64,000 bases of DNA from assembly GCA_021234155.1 (NCBI GenBank), contig JAJEKV010000020.1:18037018-18101017 (forward strand), given 5' to 3'. Positions 50,254-61,037 of this stretch are shown piece after piece. The stretch comes from Isoetes taiwanensis (taxonomy: Eukaryota; Streptophyta; Lycopodiopsida; Isoetales; Isoetaceae). The position numbers were made by a program, and so were the translations under genes. How positions within the stretch are numbered: position 1 is the stretch's first letter; each line of letters begins with the position of its first letter. The notes under the pieces are model-generated. The model did no database searches and was not told the origin of the DNA. It was given only the letters and a program-made list of their open reading frames with translations.

Positions 50254-51409
50254 GTATCGCGCAAATTCTGGAAAAAATACAGTGAAGAACCCTAAAATTG
50301 GAAAACTGCTTGAATCACGCCGGAATGGAAGCCTTGGACTCTGAAAACTACCTACTTCCGTATTCCCACCCCTAAGCATCCAATCAAGCCTAAATTTAAG
50401 CTCTAAGATGCCGGAACCGTTAAAATCTAAATCTATATACATGGGAAACGAAGACAGAGAAAAATTTGAAGGCCCAGAAGTATTCAGATCCTACATTGAT
50501 CATTGCTGAGCAAGATCTAGACGATCCTTGAAGTTCTTGAGCTCTCCTCAACTGGATTCACAAGATCTGGTTGACATTACCTTCAAAAATTATTGACTTG
50601 AGAAGATTATTTTCCTGTGATTTAAAGCTATGAAGCATCCTTATATTCTGTTATCATGATATATTTACCTCCATATCAATTCAAATCGATTGCCAAGTTG
50701 TCAAATCCATCTCTGATATATTATTCTACAATTCTTGCTACAAAATATTCTACAAAAAATTCTAGTGTGTTTTTCTATTCCTTTGGACCACTTGCCATCT
50801 ATCCTTAGAGCCTGTGCAGTCCAAATGAGTTGAAATCATTCAAAAATACCAAGTATAGCTCAAATTCAAAAAAATTGCTCTCGGGTGTGGACAGTTTTGA
50901 CTGTATTTTGCCAAATCTAGCCACAAAAAATACTTTTACACATCCAAATGAAGATTTGACACCCCTTTTCCCTAGCATCATTGCAACCTATCTACTTTGG
51001 AATTTCTCAAAAAGATGATTGGCAACTCCAAACCTCAATTTCTGATCACTGTTTTCTACATTTGACCTCTATTGACCAAAATTTGACCCCACTTTGAGCT
51101 TGAATAACTCACAGATTAAGTCTCTGACTTGGTCAGAGGTTTTACTGTTGGTTAACTACCACTTTTTTGACCAAGTCTATTGCATCTGACTTAAAAAATT
51201 GATCTGCATCTCGACACCACATTTGTTTTGGCAAAGGTACTATTTTTTGGAAATGGGAAAGGTATAGAACTCGAACTTTTTGAACTTGTTTTTTGGGATT
51301 TCCTTGCATAGACTGATCACCTCAAGTGATCTGGAGGTTCTAACCCCAATTTGAGTGAAAACTTGAATTGGTTCCTTGTGGTTGACCTTAGCCAGGTTTA
51401 GGGTCAACA
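50254..51409 (+). repeat. 3' LTR of element C, second part
   Basis: Continues the LTR after solo LTR E (50,249-50,253 is its CCACC duplication) and ends CAACA at 51,409, followed by CAAGG (51,410-51,414), the right target duplication of C. Confidence 0.93.
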
Positions 51410-51414
51410 CAAGG

Positions 51415-53519
51415 ATAAATTATTAATCCTGAATGGGTGTCATGCATTGTTCCAGTGGAAAAAAAGAATGGTGCCTTGAGAATTTGTATAAATTATCGAG
51501 ACCTGAACAAAGCCACCATAAAAGATTGTTACCCTTTGCCCTTTCTAGAGGAAATTCTATATGCTGTTGCAGGAAAAGATATGTACTCATTTTTGGATGG
51601 TTTTTCAGGGTTTAATCAGATTAGTATCAAGAGGAGGATCAGCCAAAGACTTCATTTATCACTCCCTGGGGTACATATGCTATGAAAAGAATGCCATTTG
51701 GCCTAATGAATGCCCCAGCTACTTTCCAAAGAGCCATGGATGTTATTTTCAAAACCATGTCTTCTGAAGAGTTTAGGGTGTATCTAGATGACCTTTGATT
51801 GGGTTCTCACTCTACTAACCATGTGGAATTACTTGCAAAAATTTGCTCTTTATGCAGGACTTCAGGAGTCAATCTAAATCCAAGAAAAATGCATCTTTTT
51901 TGCATCAAAAGGACAGCTCTTAGGACATGAAGTATCCAGCCAAGGTATCCAAGTTGCTCAAGATAAGATTGAAGCCCTCAAAAAGCTAGCACCCCCCAAG
52001 AATTTAAAGCAGGTTAAGAGCTTTATTGGTATGACGAGTTTCCTTAGAATGTATATTCCAAATTTTGCTCATATCTTGAGTCCCATTTCTGAAAGCAAGC
52101 ACATACCTATCACATGGACTTCAGAATGCCAAGAGGCTTTTGACTTTCTCATTTCATCTATATGTGAAGCTACTCTTTTAAAAAAACCAGATCTGAGCAT
52201 GCCATTTGAAGTTTATATCACTGTTACTAAAAAAGCCATAGGTTTAGCCATTTTGCAGGATAAGCATACTATAGTTTTTGCAAGCAAACAATGGTTTGCT
52301 CTTGAAGAAAGATACACCAAAATAGAAAAAAATGATGCTGCTCTCATGTTTCTTATTAATAGACAAGGGCATTTGCTTCTGAAGAGCCAAGTTCAAGTTC
52401 ACATGAAGCAAAACCCAATGGGCTTACTATTTGGTAAAGCAACTAACAAACCAAAGATCCAGAGGTGGGCTTGTAAGTTGCAAAGTTATGATATTTCTGT
52501 AAAAGAGTTGCACTTGACACGAAATCCTAGCCTCTACTTGCCTTATATATTTTCTGACCATGAAGATGAATTGAATACTACTGACAATTCACTTGCAGTA
52601 GCACATTTAGAGGTAACTCAAGAAGATCAAGCCAGAGGAGGATGGCAGCAACCTATTAGGGATTTTCTACAACATGGGATCATCTCTCCAAGCCTTACTT
52701 CAAGTCAGAAAAGGAGACTCAAGGACAAGTGCAGACAATTCAAGCTGATAGACAATGTCGTGCAAAGTTAACAGGGATGGAATCTTGTTGAGGTGTGTAA
52801 ATGAAGACGAGTCTGCCTTGATTATTAGAGAGATGCATAAAGGTATTTGTGGAGGACATTTTGCTGGGGATACCACTGCAAAAAAGATTCTCAGGTCTGG
52901 GTATTATTGGCCTACTGTTTTTAGAGACTGCTATGAGGTCATAAAAACTTGCCATCAATGTCAGATTTTTAGTAAAAGAATTTTATTGCCAGCTGCCTTG
53001 AATCCTATCATATCTCCAGGACCTTTTCGAATTTGGGGGCTAGATTATATTGGTCCCATTAATCCTTCTTCTACAGGTCAACATCAGCATATTATTGTGG
53101 CTACAGATTATTTTACTAAGTGGGCAGAGGCCATACCTTTGAGGCAAGCCAATGCTTTCACAACTGCAAGGTTTTTACATGAATATGCCTGTTCTAGATT
53201 TGGTATTCCTTTCCAGTTACATTCTGATAGAGGTACCCCTTTTGTTAATGAAGTCATTGCTAATTTGTTGAGCATTTTGAAGGTCAAGCATACCAAAAGC
53301 TCTTCATATTATCCTCAGGGTAATGGACAAGCTGAAGCTACTAACAAAGTGTTGAAAAATATTTTGCAGAAGACGGTTGAGGTTAACAAAAGGGACTGGC
53401 ATATCAAAATAGTGGATGCACTTTGGGCTTATAGAGTCACTATCAAAACAGCTACAAATCACACACCTTTTAATTTGGTTTATGGCACAGAGGCAGTTTT
53501 ACCAGTAGAACTTGAATTT
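51415..53519 (+). pseudogene. Element B pol, 3' part: RT to integrase core
   Basis: Resumes RT at IINPEWVSCIVP after element C, with about 43 bases missing at the junction relative to sister copies. RT motifs FLDGFSGFNQISIK and the YLDD region (V-Y-L-D-D-L, then TGA at about 51,797). The second RNase H-like segment reads 52,170-52,560. The integrase zinc motif and DDE core run 52,820-53,500 (GLDYIGP, HSDRGTPF, GQAEATNKVLK) in a 260-codon open stretch. The coding sequence stops matching abruptly after ...LPVELE at 53,519, where inverted sequence starts. Confidence 0.9.
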
Positions 53520-54710
53520 TTGTGCCAAGGTGTCTAAGTGGAAATATGATAGAATGAGAGTGTGAAGTGCAAGTGCTGGTGAAATGAGTGTGAATGTGGT
53601 GATGGAATAATGTGAATGGAGTATGGTAAGTGAGAAAAGGCAGAAGTGAGTGTGAACATGACAAGATGGTGATGGAATGATTGTGAATGGAATATGGTGA
53701 GTGAGAAAAGGCAAAAGTGAGTGTGAATATGGCAAGGTGGTGATGAAATGGAGATGAAGTGAGTGTGCAAGTGTTTGAGACTTCGCCAAAACAAGAAAAT
53801 GCATGCCTCTTTCTTGATCTTCAAAAGTTGCAACTCTGCTATGGTGGTAAAGATGAATTGCAGAGTGCTTTTCTTCTTTGTGGAAATGAAAACAAGAATG
53901 AGAAGTTTAAATGGAAGGTAGGGCTACTTATGACAGATGAAAGGAATGGAACAAGAGTGCACCTGTCATGGAAACACACAAACCAATTAGTCTCAAATCC
54001 TTGCAACTCTGCTATGATGGCGAAGGTGATTTTGCAGAGTGCTGTTAAGGTATGGAAGAAACAAGAATAGAAGGCTGAATGGATGGTAGGAATGAATAAA
54101 AATGGAAGAAGAATGCTCCTGCATATGACACTTGGTAATCATTAGTATCAATCCTGTTCTTGAGATCATTTGTACTGTTATCTGGTCAAATCAACCTATA
54201 AACATGAAACCAACTTATTAGAGTAATGTTCTCAAAAGTCAAACTGATCTAACTACTAGAGTAATGTCAAACTGTTCTAGCTACTTTAAACCTACTACAA
54301 ATCTCTAAGCTTTTTCCTTTAATGTAAAAGCAAGCAAGCATGCTGGTCCCAATACCTTTTCAGATGCAAGATATTGATAGGGTTTGGCAATGGCATTCCT
54401 GAAGCAACCTCTTGTAACCAATAAGAATTAGTACCTGCAGATTCTAGCACTACAAAGGGTCCTTCCCAAATGTTATCAAATGGCGTTGAATCATCCTTTG
54501 ACTTATTCCATTTGAGAACAAGCTCTCCTTTCCTAAAAGTACCCTGTATTTTGTGTGCAGCTTTGAATGCAGCCAGATCTTTAGCCTTTTTCAGCAAATT
54601 AGTGTTCTCAGCCTCCATCCTATACTCATCTAGATGTAACAAGGCGTCCAACCTTTCCTGTAAGGCATGTTCAAAAGGTAAGCACAATTTATGAGCTAGT
54701 CTCAAGGAGT
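53520..54710 (-). pseudogene. Inverted integrase C-terminus and 3' noncoding region of a B-type element
   Basis: Read on the minus strand: integrase C-terminal module from SLRLAHKLCLPFEHAL (54,700) through NIWEGPFVVLESAGTNSYW to KRYWDQHACLLLH (stop near 54,319), then the 3' noncoding region with two stem-loops (54,006-54,040 and 53,833-53,866) and ~67-bp minisatellite units (53,590-53,760). The protein picks up only about two codons after the point where the plus-strand integrase stops, so the segment seems to have been cut from the same integrase and flipped. Confidence 0.85.
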
Positions 54711-56965
54711 CGATAATGAATTGAATCTTTGGGTCAGATGATTTAGACTGGGACAAAAAAGTTGCAGGAAGCTAATGGTGAATCCCTGACCAAGTCAGAT
54801 CATTATCCTGAGAGATATTCAAGCTTAAAGTGGAGTCAAAATTGGTTAATGGCAGTCAAACTGTAAAACAGTGATCAGGAAAATGGAACTAGAGTTCCTG
54901 ACCACTTTTTTGGGAATTTTCAAAGCCAATATATCACAAGGGTATCCTGGAGTGTGGGCATGAGGTCAAATCTTCATTTGGATGCTCGTAGGTATTTTTG
55001 CATTAGGATTTTGCAAAATACAGTCAAGAACAGTCAAAACAGAATGCAAATTTTTCTAACTAGAGTTGGGAATGGAATTTTTTGTTTTTTTTCAAAGCAT
55101 ATGGGTCTCAGATGTCTCAGGGATTGAGGGCAACTGGACCAAAAGCAATTAAGAACATAGGGGAATTTTCTGTAGGATTTTTTGAAAGACAAAATTGTCA
55201 AGAATCAGATCAGAGAGAATTTCTTCAACTTGGCATCAAATTTTGATTGATGTGGAGGTAAATCAATCATAATAATAATGAATAATGGTACTTCAGTACT
55301 TCAAATGCAAGAAAATATCAACTTCAGGTCTTCAAATAATTTTAAAAGATAAGTTCAACCAAATCTCTTTGGATCTGATCGGGGAGTACTCAAAGTCTTC
55401 ACAAATCCTTCAAGTCCTGCTTAGCAATGATCACTGTAAGGTTTGAGCGCTTCTGGGCCTTCGAACAAGTACTCCTGTCGAATCTCCTGTATATAGTAGG
55501 CTTCGAAATCCCCGGTTAAGTCTTCCAGATAAATTGCCGCCTTCAACAAGCAACTACTGGAACTTACAGACTTGAACCGGAAACCCCGTTTCCATTATAA
55601 ATTAACAGGTAAAATGCCATCGATTCAAAATTTTGAAGATAAACTAGTTTAGAATAAATCGATTTGGATGGAGGCGCCCCTGCTATATGCTTTTGCTTTT
55701 AGCTGATAATCTCACTCTCTCTTTGCTTTTTGGGGTTCTTTCCTATTCTCTAACTGATGAGCCTAAGAATTGCACTGCCCCTACTCGTATGATCACCAGC
55801 GGTAGCGTTTTTTGAAAGTAAATTGGAAGTCTAAGTCTACTAACCTAATAAAATTCCCCGGCACTATTATAAAGTTTCCAGAAATTTTCTACTTTTGTTA
55901 TTCAATAGCAAGTAGATCGCCAGGTGACTGTTTTTCTTCTTGGAACCAGCTGCCGACTTGTTCAAAACTGAAACGGAAATTAAGGAGATGAACCGGAAAT
56001 TTAGGAGACTAACTCCGTCTTTTTCGAAGCCTGGTATATAGTTTAGTTTTCAATGATTCCTCATTCTTAGCCTTAGTTTATGGGTTCATTCAATTCTTAG
56101 AGGGCGGGAAGGTAAGAATAGGTAGGTTGCGAGGTCTATGGAACCAAATCCGGCATGATTCGAGCCAGAAACTCAGATTTACGGTTCTCGAGCGTATTTT
56201 TTGTGAAAATGGCGCGATATGATTTCGTATTTTTATGGGTATATCTTCAGAATATGCCATATTTTGGCATTTTTGAAATTCTCAAGCATGGTTCTAAAGG
56301 TCTCTATAGGAAAAAGCAAGGAATACTTGGAAATTTTTGAGACCATGGAAATTTTGCATACTTGGGATGGAATCATAGAATATTCTAGGGCATTTTTAGG
56401 TCTTGAGTAGGGACATGCCATGAGGTGCAAAGGTAGGAGAAGGAAAATGAATGATGGTCACCAAGGTGAGGAAATATGGCATGAGAAAGGCTAGAACAAT
56501 GGGGTCCCATGAGGGTGTGCAAAGAAAAGGAAAATATGGCTAGACAAGTATTTGAGATAGGCAGATTTGGCAAATATAGTAGAAAAGTGGCACAATGGTT
56601 AAATAAAAGGGAATGGGAATGAGACATGGATATAGAGGTGGGAAAGAGGAGAGAATCATAATTTGGTACCATATATATAGGAGTCTTCCAAACTCTTATC
56701 TTCCAAACTTCAAAAGATGTCTTCCAAACTTCATAACCCAGATTCTTCTAGAGTATAATCTTGACTAAGCATTTGACCCTAAATAAAATACCTCTTGTGA
56801 ACTTTTAACTTGAGCTATTGTTGACCTGAGAAGTGAACATCCTTTGACCTCCATATCAATATTGAATACCAAGATCTTCCAAACTTTGACCTAGTCTTTC
56901 AAGATGAATTGACCTAGTTTGAATGCATAGATCACAATTAGCATGTTGCCCCTTGGGGGCAACAG
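54711..56965 (-). repeat. B-type LTR, inverted and truncated at its 3' end
   Basis: Minus-strand LTR starting TGTTGCCC at 56,965 and matching the 5' LTR of B ('gctaattgtgatctatgcat' type start). It breaks off at about 54,711, some 200 bp before its normal end, directly joined to integrase sequence. It keeps about 190 bp that the 5' LTR has lost and carries a hAT-like MITE (55,497-56,033). Confidence 0.88.
55497..56033. mobile_element. hAT-like non-autonomous transposon (MITE), 537 bp
   Basis: Ends TAGGCTTCGAAA and TTTCGAAGCCTG form terminal inverted repeats of about 12 bp. An exact 8-bp duplication GTATATAG flanks it (55,489-55,496 and 56,034-56,041). The related LTR of B at about 25,075 has the uninterrupted site. 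An 8-bp duplication and YAG-type ends fit the hAT superfamily. No transposase frame is present. Confidence 0.88.
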
Positions 56966-57442
56966 GGGCTGGCATAACATAAGATTGTCTTAGGTTGAGG
57001 GGGGTATTTGTATGTGGAAATGGTATTTTGGTGACGTCAATAATAGGGGTTTGGCATTGCTATGGTTGAGCGGGCCAGGTCGAGGGTTTCTCATTTTTAG
57101 AAGCCCTGTTCTGGCAAGGGCTTCGTGACCGTGTGGAGGCGATGGAGCAGAGGAGGGGCAGTTTCACATACGGTGGTGAAGGTCATGGCTATGTCCTCTG
57201 GGAGTCACAGATGAGTCCGGTGTTTATATCTTGGTGCTGTGGCTGTGTCTTGGGTATCGTTGATTGTGGAAGAACCTTGTGAAGTCGCCTTCGTGTCTTT
57301 GTTCTGCTTATGTTGAGGAAGTGTTGATCAGGGCTGGGATAACAGGAGTTCTTCGCCTTCATCTGCTTGTCCTCCTTATCTGTTTGCTGCTGCAATTGGC
57401 TTGTGGTTTCGGGCCTGCAAGTGGTTTTGCAATTGAGGTAAG
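56966..57442 (+). other. 5' flank of the HUH endonuclease frame
   Basis: Higher GC than the retrotransposons and unlike any LTR in the window, so host DNA or part of a different element. A 'gaggtaaga' just before the ATG (57,435-57,443) would be a good splice donor, so an upstream noncoding exon is possible. No promoter motif can be assigned. Confidence 0.3.
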
Positions 57443-58465
57443 ATGCTGAAGAGGGCAGCTAGGTGTAAGAAACAAACTCTGCCTCCTGAGGCCAAATTTC
57501 CTTGTGTTGATGATGCTTTTTCTGTGGGGAATACAGAGGGGAGGTGTAAGGATAGGGGTAGATTAGATAGTGAGGATGAGGGCAGTGGGTTGCTGGATGT
57601 GAGCCTTACTTTGGGATATGCTGGGAGTGATGTTCCCCTTAGCATGTTTGACAGACTTGTGGATTATTTGAAGAGCCAGACTGTTGCAGGGGCTGTGGCC
57701 CTTGAGAGGGGATCTGAGCTGGATCACTTGCATTGCCAAGGAGTGCTGAGAACCATGTTGAAGACGCCTCGTGCTGTGAATGCTGCCATCAAGAAGTTTT
57801 TTGGCTGGGGATCCAAAAAGCCAGCAGGCATCCTCCTCATCTACAAGCCCCTTAGGAACACAAGGATGCATTGCTTTGAGAGACTGGTTGGATATTGCCT
57901 GAAGGACTTTGGGAAAGTCCACTTCAAGGTTTGCCTTCATAATGTCAGTGAGAAGCAGATCGAGATGGGCAAAGATCTCTATCTGCTTCATGGTGCAGGT
58001 GATCTCAAAAGTGTTATAGTGTTGGACAACAAAAACTTGTTGCATAGAGCCCATCATTTAAAGTACCATGGCAGGAAGCAGCTGTCTGCCTCCCTCATGT
58101 ACACTGTGTGTCGGATGCTCAAGACTGGAAAGTTCATTCTATCTAGCCAGTAGATCTTGCCTACTAATTCTGCATTTATTTCAGAGCATCGTGTGAAAGC
58201 ATGGAGAATAACTCTTAATTCGTGACAAGCCATGCCCAGTGATGTGCGTCGTGTGATATTCAATGTCCCTGCAGGTATGCAACTCGTGGAGCGATTAGAT
58301 AAGGCAAGGAAGAGATATTATGATGGTGCATGCAGCCCTGGAGATGGAGATGAGGGGTTTGTTGACATTGCTGACGAGGAGTTCAGGCCTGGGATGGAGA
58401 AAACATCGAAGCAGCCTGATTTCATTCCCCTGGACTCCATTGATTACACGATGGCTATCAACTGA
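57443..58465 (+). pseudogene. Rep-type HUH endonuclease-like protein with two in-frame stops
   Basis: A 236-codon frame (stop TAG 58,151-58,153) that stays in register through a second stop (TGA 58,222-58,224) to 58,465, 341 codons in all. Motifs in order: a beta strand 'DVSLTLGYAG' (52-61) like Rep motif 1; 'ELDHLHCQGVL' with His95-Leu96-His97, the HUH metal-binding pair; 'LVGYCLKDFGK' with Tyr151 and Lys154, matching the Y-x-x-K catalytic motif of Rep proteins, which nick DNA and bind its 5' end covalently. The stretch after the stops ('VRRVIFNVPAGMQLVERLDK') looks coding. An upstream in-frame stop supports the chosen ATG. No helicase domain is visible, which argues against a Helitron. It may belong to the eukaryotic HUH transposons called Replitrons or to a domesticated relative; I cannot verify the family. 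The stops could be decay, read-through or sequence error. Confidence 0.6.
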
Positions 58466-58501
58466 TGGCATGCTTGCATTTCTTTGCTTCATGTTTGCAA
58501 G

Positions 58502-58504
<3 letters not shown>

Positions 58505-58535
<31 letters not shown>
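58505..58535. repeat. Poly-T run of 31 bases
   Basis: A pure T run between the HUH frame and the next ORF, followed by 'ggcttcattgctgcag'. It could be an extended polypyrimidine tract before a splice acceptor or a slipped homopolymer; its length is unreliable in most sequencing. Confidence 0.9.
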
Positions 58536-58536
<1 letters not shown>

Positions 58537-58589
58537 TATGGCTTCATTGCTGCAGGTGTAGAGTACTGATTTGATGTGCATGCAGGGAC

Positions 58590-59057
58590 ATGCCTGTGCC
58601 AATGCCCTCTGTTACCCATGTGGAGAATGGGCAGCAACAGGCGGTGGAGTCCTTCACTCCTCCTGATAGGCCTCCTGAACCTCCACTCCCTGAGGCCCCC
58701 TCCAGGGAAAACCTGATTTCCACTAGCCTTCCACATCCTGTTGTAGCATCTCCAGATGCAGAGCGGGCCCATGTGGCATCTGAGCTGCTGACCAATATTG
58801 TGAACATAAACACCCTTGCAGAGACAGTTGCAGCTTCTGTGCGCTTGCTTTGTATGCAGCTGGGCCGCCTATTCCATGAGCTGGAGGAGACTATTGGAAG
58901 TATGGACTGGGATGAAGTTGCGGTCTCGGCGGGGGAGAGGCAAGCTCCGAGGAGCCACATGAACTTGGCACGCGCGTTGCTGTTGCGGGAGTTGAGGCAC
59001 ATTAATAGGATGCTTCTGAAGTTCTTAGGTTTGCCTTCTCATGTATTCTGCCTCTAG
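58590..59057 (+). CDS. Unrecognised 155-codon ORF downstream of the HUH frame
   Basis: Not recognised. A proline-rich N-terminal part (residues 20-50, PPDRPPEPPLPEAPS) is followed by two predicted helical stretches (SELLTNIVNINTLAETVAAS... and LARALLLRELRHINRMLLKF). GC-rich codon use resembles the HUH frame rather than the retrotransposons. A possible splice acceptor (ctgcatgcag at about 58,578-58,587) lies just before the ATG, so it might be a later exon of the HUH gene. It has no known domain and no signal peptide. Moderate chance of being real. Confidence 0.4.
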   Translation: MPVPMPSVTHVENGQQQAVESFTPPDRPPEPPLPEAPSRENLISTSLPHPVVASPDAERAHVASELLTNIVNINTLAETVAASVRLLCMQLGRLFHELEETIGSMDWDEVAVSAGERQAPRSHMNLARALLLRELRHINRMLLKFLGLPSHVFCL

Positions 59058-59251
59058 CAATTGAGCAGGGAAAGGACAGGTTGGCTAGGAGGCATGCACA
59101 GGCATTAAACATCACGAGCAATTGATCTGGACTGTTCTGTTATGGGATTGTGATTCATTTTATGTTATTGTTTTCTTTCTAGTTGCATTGCACTGTGTGG
59201 TTGTAGCATGCATTCTGCATTAAGAAAATTAAAAAGTTTAAATGGTGATGT

Positions 59252-59274
59252 ATTTGCATTTGCATTTGCATTTG
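59252..59274. repeat. Short (ATTTGC)n repeat
   Basis: Nearly four tandem copies of ATTTGC. Confidence 0.8.
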
Positions 59275-59289
59275 TGTGCTTGAGCACTT

Positions 59290-59353
59290 GCATGGGATTA
59301 GCCCCTTGGCATCATGGGACCGACTTATGTCGGTGGGGTTCAAGTCCCCATGC
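59290..59353. other. Nested double hairpin, T-arm-like
   Basis: Two perfect adjacent hairpins, ACCGAC-TTAT-GTCGGT (59,319-59,334) and GGGG-TTCAAGT-CCCC (59,335-59,349), enclosed by GCATGGG (59,290-59,296) and CCCATGC (59,347-59,353). The second looks like a tRNA T-arm, but spacing does not fit a tRNA. From 59,354 to 60,011 nothing else can be supported apart from a small ATGGGGT/ACCCCAT palindrome near 59,600. Confidence 0.5.
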
Positions 59354-60011
59354 TTCGTCGTGTTCTTCCTCTATTTGTTTTGATGGACATCATGGCTGCT
59401 GTGTGGATCTCCTTGTGAACCACCTCTGTGGTTGTCTGTGTTAGAAGTGGACATTTTGTTGCAGTCAACCATACTATTGAGCAGCAATGGAGTTGCTGTA
59501 ACTTGTTCACAAGGCATGCTTAGTTGCTGTTAAGTACCACGTACATACTTGTTTGACTTCAACTGAATACATTTGAGACCACCTTTGGGTGACGTGGAAA
59601 ATGGGGTTTCACCCCATCTTATTTTTTGATGGACGGTCGTGGTTTGTGGGTTTTGGATATTCTGTGGAATATGCCTTGGATCAAGGAGTATGTGGATTAG
59701 ACGAGTATGTGAATATAGGAAAGGAATGTTCGCGGAGGCCTTGGCCGCCGTGAAGATTCCATTCGTTCTTAATCTGTTCAATATGTATTGCAACTATATC
59801 TTTATATTCAATTCAAGTATTATCGCGTCATGTTCAAGTTTTATTCCCCGCCATTGATCTGGCGAATATTCTCCATATTGTGCTAGATCAATGGCCATTA
59901 GAATTTTGGGAGAAAAAAAATGCATGCCAATGCCAATGGTGTAGAACGAACCTATGGTTGAAGCAAAAATAAAAAAGAAGCAAAATAAAAAAAAACCACC
60001 GGTGCACCTAA

Positions 60012-60117
60012 TCCTGCCATAGCACAAACCAGTAGAGCCTTCTGCCATAGCACAATCCTACCATAGCACAAACCGGCAGAGCCTTCTGCCATAGCGCCAT
60101 AGCCTTCTGCCATAGCC
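60012..60117. repeat. 44-bp imperfect tandem repeat
   Basis: 'tcctgccatagcacaaacc' at 60,012 returns at 60,056 with 'agagccttctgccatagc' in both units, and a partial third copy follows. 60,118-61,037 has no supported gene. Confidence 0.75.
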
Positions 60118-61037
60118 CACCGAATCCCTGCATGAATTACAAGACCAACCGACCGCATCTGAATTAGAAGACCTACTGGCCTGATGCTTCTGGCAAACAA
60201 CCTGTAGGAAGAGGCTGGGGTTTTTGAACCTGCGGGTCAGCCTCAGGGCTTCAGCAGTCGGCTTCATAAGCATAACAAATGGATTCTGTCATCATCTCTT
60301 TCAAATCTTCCATTTTCCAAAAGTAAGCGACTGTACGAGGCTTTCAAAGGTAATGATGATTACTTACAGGCATGTGCCCATTCTGAAATCCATATGAGAG
60401 AACTGTAGGTCCCTTTCAAACTGGCGTATCCGGCATATCCACAGCCCGCAGCTGTGCTCCTGCCCGCTGCCCACCAGCCTTCACATGTTTTCAAAATTCG
60501 AACCTTTGAGACACATGAATAATTTTTCAAAGGAACCCAACCAAAATTATAAATTCATTCCTTAAGCCAATTAAGCTCCTCAGAGTTGGCTAAATATACC
60601 CTTTTCTATACAATACCATACCGAAATCTTAGTCCTAACCATTGTCAAAATACCCTTTCCCAATACGAAACGAATTGGGCAAACTATATTATGTCCTAAC
60701 GGTCACAAATTCCCAGCTAGACAACTAACTTTTGGACCACATTTTGACCCTATGCTAGAAGACTTAGAGCTATGTTGAAATATGTTGGAAATAACTTGGT
60801 TCTTGGTCACTAATATTTCTCTTTCCAATCCTCATGCCCTTACTCAAATAAACGGTGAAGATTGTGCTTGGATCATGCATCAATCTAAGACCATGCGGGA
60901 TTTGAACCCGCGCTATTGCCTTGCATTCCTGAGCACATACGATACATGGATGCTGTGCTCAACGACCATGAGATGCCCACTATTAAGGATAAATGTGAAA
61001 GTATGAACCAAAAGTATTATAAGGTGCAGCAACATAC

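Larger units (their letters stand above)
28909..51409 (+). mobile_element. Element C: gypsy retrotransposon with nested E and D
   Basis: 5' LTR 28,909-30,773, gag-pol 30,815-36,203, 3' noncoding region, and a 3' LTR in two parts, 36,975-37,694 and 50,254-51,409, divided by the solo LTR E. Without E and D the element is about 9.9 kb. The target duplication CAAGG is intact. The LTRs are nearly the same apart from many one- or two-base gaps, a large share of them at CAG/CTG sites. Confidence 0.93.
24332..56965 (+). mobile_element. Element B: gypsy retrotransposon carrying nested C, E and D, with an inverted 3' end
   Basis: 5' LTR 24,332-26,059; gag-pol in two pieces, 26,103-28,908 and 51,415-53,519, split by element C; then the expected integrase C-terminus, 3' noncoding region and an LTR, all in the opposite orientation (53,520-56,965). 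No matching target duplication frames the whole (left ATCAT, right GGGGC), in line with a rearranged right end. Confidence 0.85.

Noticed and set aside
53520-56965. Autointegration product of element B
   Set aside because: Autointegration should leave LTR termini (TG/CA) at the internal junction; the LTR here is broken about 200 bp from its end.
57443-58465. Helitron transposase
   Set aside because: The HUH motifs are present but no helicase domain, and no Helitron-type CTRR end with hairpin was seen.
59300-59350. tRNA gene (T-arm-like GGGGTTCAAGTCCCC)
   Set aside because: There is no room for a variable loop, the anticodon loop would have the wrong size and the D-arm is missing.
60890-60990. 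Minus-strand tRNA (GCGGGTTCAAATCCCGC with an 8-bp TGAGCACA/TGTGCTCA stem upstream)
   Set aside because: The T-arm is perfect, but no acceptor 5' strand complementary to ATGGTCT was found at the right distance; at most a tRNA or SINE relic.
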